Source of the DNA: an uncultured Ruminococcus sp.
GTDB taxonomy: Bacteria > Bacillota > Clostridia > Oscillospirales > Ruminococcaceae
Reading direction: 5' to 3'
Assembly: GCA_902464115.1 (NCBI GenBank)
Contig: CABQIF010000076.1
Coordinates: 1 to 10,828, forward strand
DNA: 10,828 nucleotides
Shown: positions 1 to 6,358 of the stretch, piece by piece
Layout of the letters: each line of letters opens with the position of its first letter
Position numbering within the stretch: position 1 is the first letter of the stretch
The notes under the pieces: model-generated
Seen by the model: only the letters and a program-made list of their open reading frames with translations
Told to the model about the DNA's origin: nothing
The model's database searches: none
Program-made: the position numbers and the translations under genes

Positions 1-768
1 AATCTAGGCGGTCTGGATTTACGATTGTTTCCAGCACAAACCGTTACCGTTCATGGAACGTCTGACATTCCGGGGGTTGTTTGTGCAATGCCACCGCACC
101 TGCTCGCTGGAGATGCTGATGTAGCAGACATTACTGATATTTTGATTGATACCGGCTATTCCAAGGAAGAACTAGAAAAAATCGTTTCTCTGGGCGACAT
201 GATTTCTTTTGATGCACCATTTCAAGAACTCTGTGGTGACCGGATTTGCAGCCCGGCACTGGATGACCGCTGCGGCATTGCAGCCATTCTGTATGCACTT
301 TCTCAGCTGGATGCAGAAACTTTGCCTTGCAGTGTGAGCGTGCTGTTCTCTGCTCAAGAAGAACTGGGCGAACGGGGAGCAAAAATTGCTGCTTATACCA
401 TTCAACCAGATATTGCATTGGCAGTTGATGTCAGCTTTGGAAGAGCCAACGAAGAAGCTCCGGAAAAATGCGGCAGTTTGGGCGGCGGTGCAATGATTGG
501 CATTTCGCCTTCTCTCTCCGCTGAAGTCAGCCGTGATTTAAAGAACATTGCAGAGGCAGAACAGATTCCGTGGCAGCCAGAAGTCATGGCTGGTACAACG
601 GGAACAAATGCAGACCAGTTTTCTGTTACCCGTGGCGGTGTAAAAACCTGCACGGTTTCCATTCCGCTGCGGTATATGCACACACCAGCAGAAGTCATTG
701 CATTGTCCGATGTGACTGCAACGGGTGATTTGCTGGCAGTTTATCTGAGGGGGTGCAAGACATGCTGA
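1..768 (+). CDS. M42 family metallopeptidase (glutamyl aminopeptidase/endoglucanase-like), 5'-truncated by window edge
   Basis: This is a co-catalytic zinc (or cobalt) aminopeptidase of family M42, expected to trim N-terminal residues from peptides in the cytoplasm. The frame is open from base 1, so the real start lies upstream. The first visible residues (N-L-G-G-L-D) match the 'VGG.D' stretch that sits about 90 residues into M42 enzymes, so the first zinc-ligand motif (HxDE) is off-window. Counting from base 1, the visible active-site residues are D88 in ALDDRCG (bridging ligand), E120/E121 in QEELGERG (catalytic base plus ligand), D143 in AVDVSFG, and H227 in RYMHTP. The NADQFSVTRGGVKT stretch before the final His is typical of the family. 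The end overlaps the next M42 gene by 7 nt. A TTG at 25 could be read as a start, but it lies inside the conserved fold and has no ribosome binding site. Substrate preference cannot be read from sequence. Confidence 0.93.
   Translation, partial: NLGGLDLRLFPAQTVTVHGTSDIPGVVCAMPPHLLAGDADVADITDILIDTGYSKEELEKIVSLGDMISFDAPFQELCGDRICSPALDDRCGIAAILYALSQLDAETLPCSVSVLFSAQEELGERGAKIAAYTIQPDIALAVDVSFGRANEEAPEKCGSLGGGAMIGISPSLSAEVSRDLKNIAEAEQIPWQPEVMAGTTGTNADQFSVTRGGVKTCTVSIPLRYMHTPAEVIALSDVTATGDLLAVYLRGCKTC
747..753 (+). promoter_or_regulatory. Ribosome binding site of second M42 gene
   Basis: GAGGGGG lies 8 nt before the ATG at 762. It selects that ATG over the in-frame GTG at 753, which begins on the last base of this site and so could not use it. 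The site lies inside the upstream coding sequence, so translation of the two peptidases is probably coupled. Confidence 0.7.
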
Positions 769-1790
769 ACCATTTAGAATCTCTTTGCCGTCTTTGCGGT
801 GCATCTGGACAGGAACATCCGGTTCGGGATTATCTCATCGAACAAATCAAATCGCTGGGACTTCCTTATCAGATTGACCCGTTGGGCAACTTAATTGTAG
901 AGAAAAAAGGCAAGCAGACCCTTCCAAAAAAATGGATGATTGGAGCACATATGGATGAAGTTGGCTTGATTGTCACTTATATCAATGACAATGGTACGAT
1001 GAAATTAGCACCTGTCGGCGGAATTGACCCCTCTGTTGTAATTGGCAGAGCCGTACAAGTTGGCGAACAGCGGATTCCGGGCGTGATTGGTGCAAAGCCG
1101 ATTCACCTGCTCTCAAAAGAAGACCGCAAAAAAGCACCGTCTTTCTCCAACCTGTATTTGGATATTGGTGCAGCTAACCGAGAAGAAGCAGAACAATTCG
1201 TTCAGCCGGGCACATATGCACATTTTCGTTCCGGTTATACCCTGCTTGGCGGTGGAAAACTGGTTCGCAGCAAGGCTCTGGATGACCGCATTGGCTGTGC
1301 CATTCTGTTGGATTTGTTGCAGAAAGATGTTCCATATGATTTTACCGCTGCATTTCATGTACAAGAAGAAATTGGGCTACGTGGTGCAAAAGCAGCTGCT
1401 TACACCATCAACCCAGACTTTGCATTGATTCTGGAAACCACCACCGCCGCCGATTTTTCTTCTGCACAGGGTGATGCAAAAGTTTGCCAGCTTGGAAAAG
1501 GCCCGGTTGTATCCTTTATGGATCGCAGTACCTTATATGACCGTGAACTGTATCGTTTGGCATTTTCGCTCTGTGAAGCGGCAGGCATTCCCTGCCAGAC
1601 CAAAACTCGCATCGCAGGCGGAAACGACAGCGGAGCAGTTCATGTCAGCAGAAACGGTGTTCGGACATTGGCAATTTCTACACCGTGCAGAAATCTACAC
1701 TCTCCTTCTTGTGTTGCAAATTTGTCTGATATTCAGCACTGTGCAACACTGACTGCATTACTCTTACAACAGGCGGGATCCTTGTTATGA
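762..1790 (+). CDS. M42 family metallopeptidase, second tandem copy
   Basis: This is a full-length (342 aa) M42 aminopeptidase, the usual length for the family. With the ATG at 762 as residue 1, the metal and catalytic set is complete: H63 and D65 in GAHMDEVG, D174 in KALDDRIG, E202/E203 in QEEIGLRG, an acidic residue at E225 in LILETTTAAD, and H313 in RNLHSP. The central 'VGGIDPSVVIGRAVQV' stretch (positions about 85-100) is the PDZ-like apical domain region characteristic of M42. The protein clearly differs from its upstream neighbour: GGNDSGAVHVSRNGVRT replaces TTGTNADQFSVTRGGVKT before the final His. The two are therefore diverged paralogues that may form mixed assemblies or split substrate ranges (inference). 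E225 stands where many members have Asp, a tolerated variation. The gene overlaps the gene before it by 7 nt and the gene after it by 4 nt, so co-translation is likely. Confidence 0.94.
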   Translation: MLNHLESLCRLCGASGQEHPVRDYLIEQIKSLGLPYQIDPLGNLIVEKKGKQTLPKKWMIGAHMDEVGLIVTYINDNGTMKLAPVGGIDPSVVIGRAVQVGEQRIPGVIGAKPIHLLSKEDRKKAPSFSNLYLDIGAANREEAEQFVQPGTYAHFRSGYTLLGGGKLVRSKALDDRIGCAILLDLLQKDVPYDFTAAFHVQEEIGLRGAKAAAYTINPDFALILETTTAADFSSAQGDAKVCQLGKGPVVSFMDRSTLYDRELYRLAFSLCEAAGIPCQTKTRIAGGNDSGAVHVSRNGVRTLAISTPCRNLHSPSCVANLSDIQHCATLTALLLQQAGSLL

Positions 1791-2575
1791 TTACACAAAT
1801 GCAAAACCTTACAGATGCAGAACATGCCATCTTAAATCAAACTTGGCGTGGCAAGAAAATTCTCTCGTATTTACAGGCGTACGGATTTGACTATGAATTT
1901 TGCCGCAGTTTTCGCCTGACAGAGGGAGAAAAAAACGGCTGGATGCTGTTGTTTAATGCAACTTTGCTGATTTGTGCAGAGCAACCTGTTGCACTTGAAG
2001 AGACGAAAACATTTGTAGAAATGCACTTACCATTCCGCATCGAATGCCCGGCAAGTTTTCTTCCAACGCTGGCAACTCTGCCAAATTATCAGAAATTGCG
2101 GCGAACGATGTTTGTTTTAACACCGCAGCCGGTTTCAGAAGAATTTCAGCCGGAAGCAGTACAGAAACAGCCTGACTTGACAGCAGTTTACCAAATCTTA
2201 CATGAGGGATTTCCCAATCTGCTTTCCTATCCGCTCTGGCTGACGGATACCTCCCATCGTTGCCGGCATGGTATCAGTCAAGTGCTGACTTATCGGGACA
2301 GCACAACCGTTACTATTTTGTTCGACATTGAAGATCATGTTCTGGTGGGACAAGTTGCAACCTGTGCAGCCGCTCGTGGCAGCGGATACGCCAGAGATTT
2401 TCTGCACTGGCTGGCAAATCAGCTGCAACAACAGGGAAAATATGCAGTCTTGTATGCGTTGGATATTCGGGTCAGCTTTTACCAGGAAATCGGATTTGAA
2501 GCTGCGGATACCGAATGGGTCTTAGAACGTTCGGACATTGAAAAAGAGGACGTTACGAAAGGAGCTTTGCAATAA
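1787..2575 (+). CDS. GNAT family N-acetyltransferase with unrecognised N-terminal half
   Basis: The C-terminal part (about residues 130-247) has the features of a GCN5-related acetyltransferase. These are a beta-strand/helix unit 'VLVGQVATCAAARGSGYARDF' (residues about 185-205) with the acetyl-CoA pyrophosphate loop R197-G-S-G-Y-A202, which fits R/Q-x-x-G-x-G/A, and the late SFYQEIGFEAAD segment (230-241) matching the usual 'FYekxGF' motif. Residues 1-125 are not a domain I recognise. They may be a degenerate second GNAT fold or a substrate-recruiting domain. The ATG overlaps the preceding stop codon (ATGA), and AGGCGGG at 1771-1777 is the likely ribosome binding site. There is no signal peptide or membrane segment. 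The substrate is unknown. Its position between two aminopeptidases and a PLP lyase hints at a small amine, amino acid or peptide, but this is inference. Confidence 0.78.
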   Translation: MITQMQNLTDAEHAILNQTWRGKKILSYLQAYGFDYEFCRSFRLTEGEKNGWMLLFNATLLICAEQPVALEETKTFVEMHLPFRIECPASFLPTLATLPNYQKLRRTMFVLTPQPVSEEFQPEAVQKQPDLTAVYQILHEGFPNLLSYPLWLTDTSHRCRHGISQVLTYRDSTTVTILFDIEDHVLVGQVATCAAARGSGYARDFLHWLANQLQQQGKYAVLYALDIRVSFYQEIGFEAADTEWVLERSDIEKEDVTKGALQ

Positions 2576-2580
2576 GCAAA

Positions 2581-3870
2581 ATGATGAAAGAAATACAATC
2601 TTTTTTTGAAATTGATGACCGCCTTTGTGCGTTAGCGGAGCAGGCAGAAGAACGCTGCAAGCCCGTCTTTGCTGCAATCGACCAGAGAGCTATTTATAAT
2701 GGTGCAAAAGTACTGAAAGCGTTTCAAAATAATCGTGTCAGTGAACCTTGTTTTTATGGCAGTACTGGCTATGGATATGGCGATCAGGGCAGAGAAGTTT
2801 TAGATAAAGTCGTTGCAGAGGCATTCGGTGCAGAAGATGCTTTGGTTCGGCACAATTTTGTTTCTGGGACACATGCCCTGACGGTTGCTCTGTTCGGTGT
2901 TCTGCGGACAGGCGATAAAATGGTTTCCATCACAGGCAGACCTTATGACACGCTGGAGGGTGTCATTGGATTGACTGGAAACAAGGGTGACGGTTCGCTG
3001 ATGGATTACGGCGTAACTTATGACGAAGTTCCACTGCTGGAAGATGGCACACCGAATTATGATGCAATCCCAGAAGCTGTTCGGGGTGCAAAAATCGCCT
3101 ACATTCAGCGTTCCAGAGGCTACGCACTGCGTCCGGCATTTACGCTTGCACAGATTGAAAAGATGGCACAGCTGGCACGCAGCAGCAATCCGGATATCAT
3201 TGTCATGGTGGATAACTGCTATGGTGAATTTACCGATACTTCCGAGCCGGTTCAGCATGGTGCAGATTTGATGATTGGTTCAATGATTAAAAATGTCGGC
3301 GGTGGAATCGCTCGAACAGGCGGATACATTGCCGGCAGAAAAGATTTAGTAGAACTCTGCTCCTATCGGTTGACTTGTGTCGGCATGGGAAAAGAAGTCG
3401 GCTGCACGTTGGATATGAACCGAGAATTATTTCTCGGATTCTTCCACGCTCCAGATGTCACCGCCAGTGCACTGAAAACAGCAGCGTTTGCCGCTTCCCT
3501 CTTTGAACTGCTGGGATTTGCATGCTATCCTCGCTACGATGAGCCACGCAACGACATTGTAGAAGCCATCTGTTTAGGCGATGAAGCCCATCTGACTGCA
3601 TTCTGCCAGGGCATTCAAGCAGGTTCTCCGGTGGATTCCTTTGTTGTGCCGGAGGCTTGGGATATGCCAGGTTATACCAGCAAGGTCATCATGGCAGCTG
3701 GTGCATTCACATTGGGTGCATCCATCGAACTTTCCGCTGATGCTCCGATTCGAGAACCGTTTGCAGTTTGGATGCAGGGCGGCATTACAGAAACCAGCGG
3801 AAAAATCGGTGTTCTGCTTGCTGCACAGAAAATGCTGGAAAATCAATTACTCCCAACGCTGCAATGCTAA
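2581..3870 (+). CDS. Methionine gamma-lyase-like PLP enzyme (aluminium resistance protein family)
   Basis: This is a fold-type I PLP enzyme of the Met_gamma_lyase family found widely in Firmicutes, often annotated 'aluminium resistance protein' or 'methionine gamma-lyase family protein'. The 429-residue length is typical. Visible landmarks are the N-terminal FYGSTGYGYGDQGRE motif (58-72), RHNFVSGTHAL (90-100) for phosphate/cofactor contacts, D211 in VMVDNCYGEF as the pyridine-nitrogen Asp, and K237 in GSMIKNVGGGIARTGGYIAG as the expected Schiff-base lysine. The likely chemistry is beta/gamma elimination on a sulfur amino acid, but the natural substrate of this family is poorly established. 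The gene starts 5 nt after the GNAT gene. The nearest Shine-Dalgarno (AAGGAG at 2559-2564) is 16 nt from the ATG at 2581, longer than usual. A second ATG at 2584 is even further away. Confidence 0.9.
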   Translation: MMKEIQSFFEIDDRLCALAEQAEERCKPVFAAIDQRAIYNGAKVLKAFQNNRVSEPCFYGSTGYGYGDQGREVLDKVVAEAFGAEDALVRHNFVSGTHALTVALFGVLRTGDKMVSITGRPYDTLEGVIGLTGNKGDGSLMDYGVTYDEVPLLEDGTPNYDAIPEAVRGAKIAYIQRSRGYALRPAFTLAQIEKMAQLARSSNPDIIVMVDNCYGEFTDTSEPVQHGADLMIGSMIKNVGGGIARTGGYIAGRKDLVELCSYRLTCVGMGKEVGCTLDMNRELFLGFFHAPDVTASALKTAAFAASLFELLGFACYPRYDEPRNDIVEAICLGDEAHLTAFCQGIQAGSPVDSFVVPEAWDMPGYTSKVIMAAGAFTLGASIELSADAPIREPFAVWMQGGITETSGKIGVLLAAQKMLENQLLPTLQC

Positions 3871-3950
3871 CAAAACCGTAAAAAAGAAGCACCATTCGTG
3901 ACAAAACGGATACAATTTCAAGAAATTCGATTGCAATTTTGATTTTTTCG

Positions 3951-3979
3951 TTGACATTGCAAGGAAGGAATGCTACAAT
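3951..3979 (+). promoter_or_regulatory. Sigma-A-type promoter of the kinase-like gene
   Basis: TTGACA (3951-3956), a 17-nt spacer and TACAAT (3974-3979) form a strong housekeeping promoter. A TG at 3971-3972, one base before the -10, makes it an extended -10 promoter. Transcription should start near 3986, giving a leader of about 35 nt. The rest of the 3871-4020 gap holds only weak AT-rich inverted repeats, with no convincing terminator for the upstream operon. Confidence 0.85.
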
Positions 3980-4007
3980 AAACCTGTAACAAGAGAATCT
4001 ATCACTT

Positions 4008-4014
4008 AGGAGGT
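4008..4014 (+). promoter_or_regulatory. Ribosome binding site deciding the TTG start of the kinase-like gene
   Basis: AGGAGGT is a full anti-16S match 6 nt before TTG at 4021. It supports the TTG start and inclusion of the whole zinc ribbon in the protein. Confidence 0.85.
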
Positions 4015-4020
4015 GCAGCG

Positions 4021-6015
4021 TTGAACGAGGAAAAATTATGTTATGGCTGTATGCAGCGAACCGTTTTTACCAACGGAATCTGTTCCAACTGCGGATATTA
4101 TGAAAATACCAAGACAGATCCCCTGTTTTTAAAACCCGGGACGCAGCTGCACAGCCGTTATCTGGTCGGAACTGCAATCTCTATGAACGGAGAGGGCATT
4201 ACCTACCTCGCCTATGATTACCCCAATTCCTGCCGAGTATTGCTGCGGGAATATATGCCGCATGGTTTTTGCAGCCGTGTTGCGGACTCTGCGGTTATTC
4301 GGGTGCAGCAGAATTGTCTGCCGCAGTATAAAGTCTTGATGGAAGAGTTTACAGAACTGCACAAATCCATCGCCCAGCTGCGGGGACAAATTCACGTCAA
4401 TCCGGTAACGGATTTATTTACAGAGAATAACACCACTTATGTGGTAATGGAATTTATAGAAGGCATCAGCTTTGTGGACTACCTCAAAGAGAACGCCGGT
4501 GAACTGACATGGGCACAGTTTTCCAGAATGTTACCGCCGTTTCTGACTTCTTTGAGCTTGCTCCACAATGTAGGTGTGGTACATCGTGCCATCAGTCCGG
4601 AAACCATTTTTGTCACCGATAAAAATGAATTGTATTTGACAGACTTTTCAATCTCAGCCGTTCGGACGGCTAACACAGAGTTGGAATGCGAAGTTTACAG
4701 CGGTTATGCAGCTCCGGAACAATACTCCGCAAGCAACCGCCAGGGAACTTGGACGGATGTCTATGCAGTTTGTGCGGTACTATATCGTGTACTGACCGGA
4801 ACAATGCCGACTAGTGCCATCAGCCGTATGGAAAATGACAATCTGACCGCTCCAACCCTGCTGAACCCCAATATTCCACGGCATGTTTCCAATGTCATTA
4901 TGCACGGATTGAGTCTGGTCAGCAACGACCGGATTCAAACCATTACAGATTTGGTGACACAGTTATTTGATGATACCGCTGATGACCATTTTCAACAGCA
5001 AAACACAACGGTATTTCAAAATCAGCAAACGCCACCAATTTACACAACAGAACACTATGATATTCCCAATGCAAACGGAAATATTGGCTATACCACCAAT
5101 TATGCAACGCAAAATACTGGTTATGTGCCACAGCAGGATTATGTAGAACAGCCGCAGGAATATACAGATGATTATGCGTATGATGATTATCACACCGCTG
5201 ATTATGGCAAGCAGGACTACGGCAAACAAAGCTATCAAAAAGAGGATGCCGCAAATACAGAAGCGGAGAGTGTTGCTGACCGTATGCGGTTGCCGCTGAT
5301 TATTGGGGTTTTGCTGCTGGTCATTCTGTTGATTGCAGTCGTGCTGTTTATTCGTGGAAATCTGAGTTCCGATGACAGCAGTAATTCCACTGCAAAAGTT
5401 ACGACAGTTGCAACTGCAGAAAATTCTTCTCAACCGGAAACCAATGCAAATTCCAATGCGAACAGCGTTATGCCGATGCTGATTGGGAAAAATTATGAAA
5501 ATCAGGCAAAACAATATCAGGATTGGATTCGATTCCAAGTAGAAGAAGTTTACAGCGACCAGTATGAAGCTGGTATTATCGTTTGGCAGGAATACGAAGA
5601 AGGCACTTATTTCGATTCCAGCGAACCAGTAAAAATCAAAGTCAGCAAAGGTCCAGCCAACATTGACCTGCCGGATTGGGAAGGAAAATCGTTGGATGCT
5701 TATTTGCAGGAACTGAACGAATTGGGTGTAAAGTATACCACACAAGGGGAAGAAAACCACAGTGTTACCAACGGTTATGTTACCCGAATCAGTCAGCTTC
5801 CAGGCGTTAAGTATAATCTGGAAGAGGGTGCAGAAATCACGGTTTACTATGCAGATAATCCGGTAGAAACCGAAGCTCCGACAGAAGCTCCTACCGAAGC
5901 ACCGCAAACGGAAGCTCCGACAGAAGCACCACAGACAGAAGCTCCAACGGAAGCCCCTGCAACGCAACCAGCACCCGATACCCCGATTGACGGAAATCTG
6001 CATTTTATTTATTGA
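4021..6015 (+). CDS. Membrane zinc-ribbon/Ser-Thr (pseudo)kinase with two PASTA-like domains and TEAP-repeat tail
   Basis: This 664-aa protein has a layered architecture. Residues 7-24 form a zinc ribbon (C7xxC10-x10-C21xxC24). Residues about 46-316 form a kinase fold: glycine-rich loop MNGEGITYLAYD (55-66), hinge VVMEFIEG (141-148), GYAAPEQYS (228-236) and D246 of subdomain IX. Residues about 320-420 are a Gln/Tyr/Asp-rich linker, 423-445 a single transmembrane helix, and about 483-544 and 547-612 two PASTA-like repeats outside the cell. Residues 617-646 carry seven TEAP units. PASTA kinases of Firmicutes sense peptidoglycan fragments and control wall growth. Here, however, the VAIK lysine is R76, the HRD aspartate is A190 and the catalytic-loop Asn is T195. 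Only the DFG aspartate survives (D208, as DFS). It is thus probably catalytically dead or severely impaired and may act as a scaffold or sensor. It has its own promoter, and no PP2C phosphatase gene is adjacent in this window. Confidence 0.9.
   Translation: MNEEKLCYGCMQRTVFTNGICSNCGYYENTKTDPLFLKPGTQLHSRYLVGTAISMNGEGITYLAYDYPNSCRVLLREYMPHGFCSRVADSAVIRVQQNCLPQYKVLMEEFTELHKSIAQLRGQIHVNPVTDLFTENNTTYVVMEFIEGISFVDYLKENAGELTWAQFSRMLPPFLTSLSLLHNVGVVHRAISPETIFVTDKNELYLTDFSISAVRTANTELECEVYSGYAAPEQYSASNRQGTWTDVYAVCAVLYRVLTGTMPTSAISRMENDNLTAPTLLNPNIPRHVSNVIMHGLSLVSNDRIQTITDLVTQLFDDTADDHFQQQNTTVFQNQQTPPIYTTEHYDIPNANGNIGYTTNYATQNTGYVPQQDYVEQPQEYTDDYAYDDYHTADYGKQDYGKQSYQKEDAANTEAESVADRMRLPLIIGVLLLVILLIAVVLFIRGNLSSDDSSNSTAKVTTVATAENSSQPETNANSNANSVMPMLIGKNYENQAKQYQDWIRFQVEEVYSDQYEAGIIVWQEYEEGTYFDSSEPVKIKVSKGPANIDLPDWEGKSLDAYLQELNELGVKYTTQGEENHSVTNGYVTRISQLPGVKYNLEEGAEITVYYADNPVETEAPTEAPTEAPQTEAPTEAPQTEAPTEAPATQPAPDTPIDGNLHFIY
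5869..5958 (+). repeat. Seven TEAP coding repeats at the C-terminus
   Basis: The protein reads TEAP seven times (residues 617-646), with a Q after the third and fifth copies. The 12-nt units differ at third positions (for example gaagctccg, gaagctcct, gaagcaccg), so the peptide is conserved more than the DNA. It is followed by ATQPAP and a short end DTPIDGNLHFIY. Pro/Thr/Glu-rich repeats of this kind are common as extended linkers through the cell wall. Copy number may vary between strains. Confidence 0.9.
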
Positions 6016-6040
6016 TTTTGAGGAAAAATCAAATCTTTTT
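6012..6040 (+). terminator. Probable weak intrinsic terminator after the kinase-like gene
   Basis: TTGATTTT (6012-6019) and AAAATCAA (6025-6032) can form an 8-bp stem with loop GAGGA, followed by a T-rich run (6034-6040 and on to 6048). The stem overlaps the stop codon and has only two G-C pairs, so termination is likely partial. Confidence 0.5.
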
Positions 6041-6069
6041 CTTCTTTTGCAAAGTTTCTGAAAAAATAC

Positions 6070-6098
6070 TTGACAAACAAAAATGACCGTGCTATACT
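6070..6098 (+). promoter_or_regulatory. Sigma-A-type promoter of the riboflavin operon
   Basis: TTGACA (6070-6075), a 17-nt spacer and TATACT (6093-6098), with an extended -10 TG at 6090-6091. Transcription should begin near 6105, just before the riboswitch, so the whole aptamer is transcribed. Confidence 0.88.
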
Positions 6099-6115
6099 TT
6101 CAGTGGTAACTCATC

Positions 6116-6226
6116 AAGCTTCAGGGTACTGTGTAATTCAGAATCGGTGGTAAAGTCCATGAGCTGCGTCAGCAGTTGATTCGGTGAAATTCCGAAACCG
6201 ACGGTATAGTCCGGATGAAAGAAGAA
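6116..6226 (+). ncRNA. FMN riboswitch (RFN element)
   Basis: This aptamer binds flavin mononucleotide and switches off downstream riboflavin genes. It shows the RFN hallmarks in order: CTTCAGGG at the 5' side, GGTAAAGTCC (6149-6158) and GAGC, a variable stem, GGTGAAATTCC (6183-6193), AAACCGACGGTATAGTCC and the 3' GGATGAAAGAAG. P1 pairs CTTC (6119-6122) with GAAG (6221-6224). The P3 pairing TGG/CCA (6148-6150 with 6157-6159) and the P6 pairing CGG/CCG (6202-6204 with 6211-6213) differ from the common bases yet keep pairing, which supports a real fold. P5 pairs TTCGG (6180-6184) with CCGAA (6192-6196). The variable arm is short: CTGC-GTCA-GCAG at 6164-6175. The context immediately upstream of ribD makes the assignment secure. 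Confidence 0.95.
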
Positions 6227-6286
6227 CGATGCGTTTGTAAGATTGGCAATGCTTATCAGATGTCATTACAAAATTTGCACCATTCC

Positions 6287-6323
6287 AACGCCCTGTTGCA
6301 GTTTTTTGCAGCAGGGCGTTTTT
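6287..6323 (+). terminator. Riboswitch-controlled leader terminator
   Basis: The arms 6287-6300 and 6307-6320 form a 14-bp stem (one G-U pair) rich in G-C pairs (core CGCCC/GGGCG) with a 6-nt loop, followed by a T run ending at 6323. It sits between the FMN aptamer and ribD, as expected for transcription attenuation when FMN is bound. The stretch 6227-6286 between aptamer and terminator contains candidate antiterminator segments: TTTGTAA 6234-6240 with TTACAAA 6266-6272, and GCGTT 6231-6235 with AACGC 6287-6291. Confidence 0.93.
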
Positions 6324-6343
6324 GTATCCTGAACCTTCATGTC

Positions 6344-6351
6344 AAGGAGGG
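6344..6351 (+). promoter_or_regulatory. Ribosome binding site deciding the TTG start of ribD
   Basis: AAGGAGGG lies 7 nt before TTG at 6359 and after the leader terminator. It rules out the much longer in-frame reading from ATG 6215, which starts inside the riboswitch. Confidence 0.88.
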
Positions 6352-6358
6352 ATATTTT

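Noticed and set aside
753..761. GTG 753 as start of the second M42 gene
   Set aside because: The GAGGGGG ribosome binding site overlaps this codon; it is correctly spaced for ATG 762.
3914..3946. Possible terminator after the methionine gamma-lyase-like gene (AATTT/AAATT repeats plus T run)
   Set aside because: The stem is only about 5 A-T pairs with no G-C pairs at its core, which is too weak to call.
4963..6003. Long reverse-strand open frame opposite the kinase-like gene (346 codons)
   Set aside because: It is antisense to a gene with clear domains, and its Cys/Ile/Phe-rich product looks like a codon-bias shadow. I found no ribosome binding site or homology.
6215..6358. In-frame extension of ribD from ATG 6215
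   Set aside because: This ATG lies in the conserved GGATGAAAG of the FMN riboswitch and the reading crosses the leader terminator. AAGGAGGG before TTG 6359 gives a normal-length RibD.
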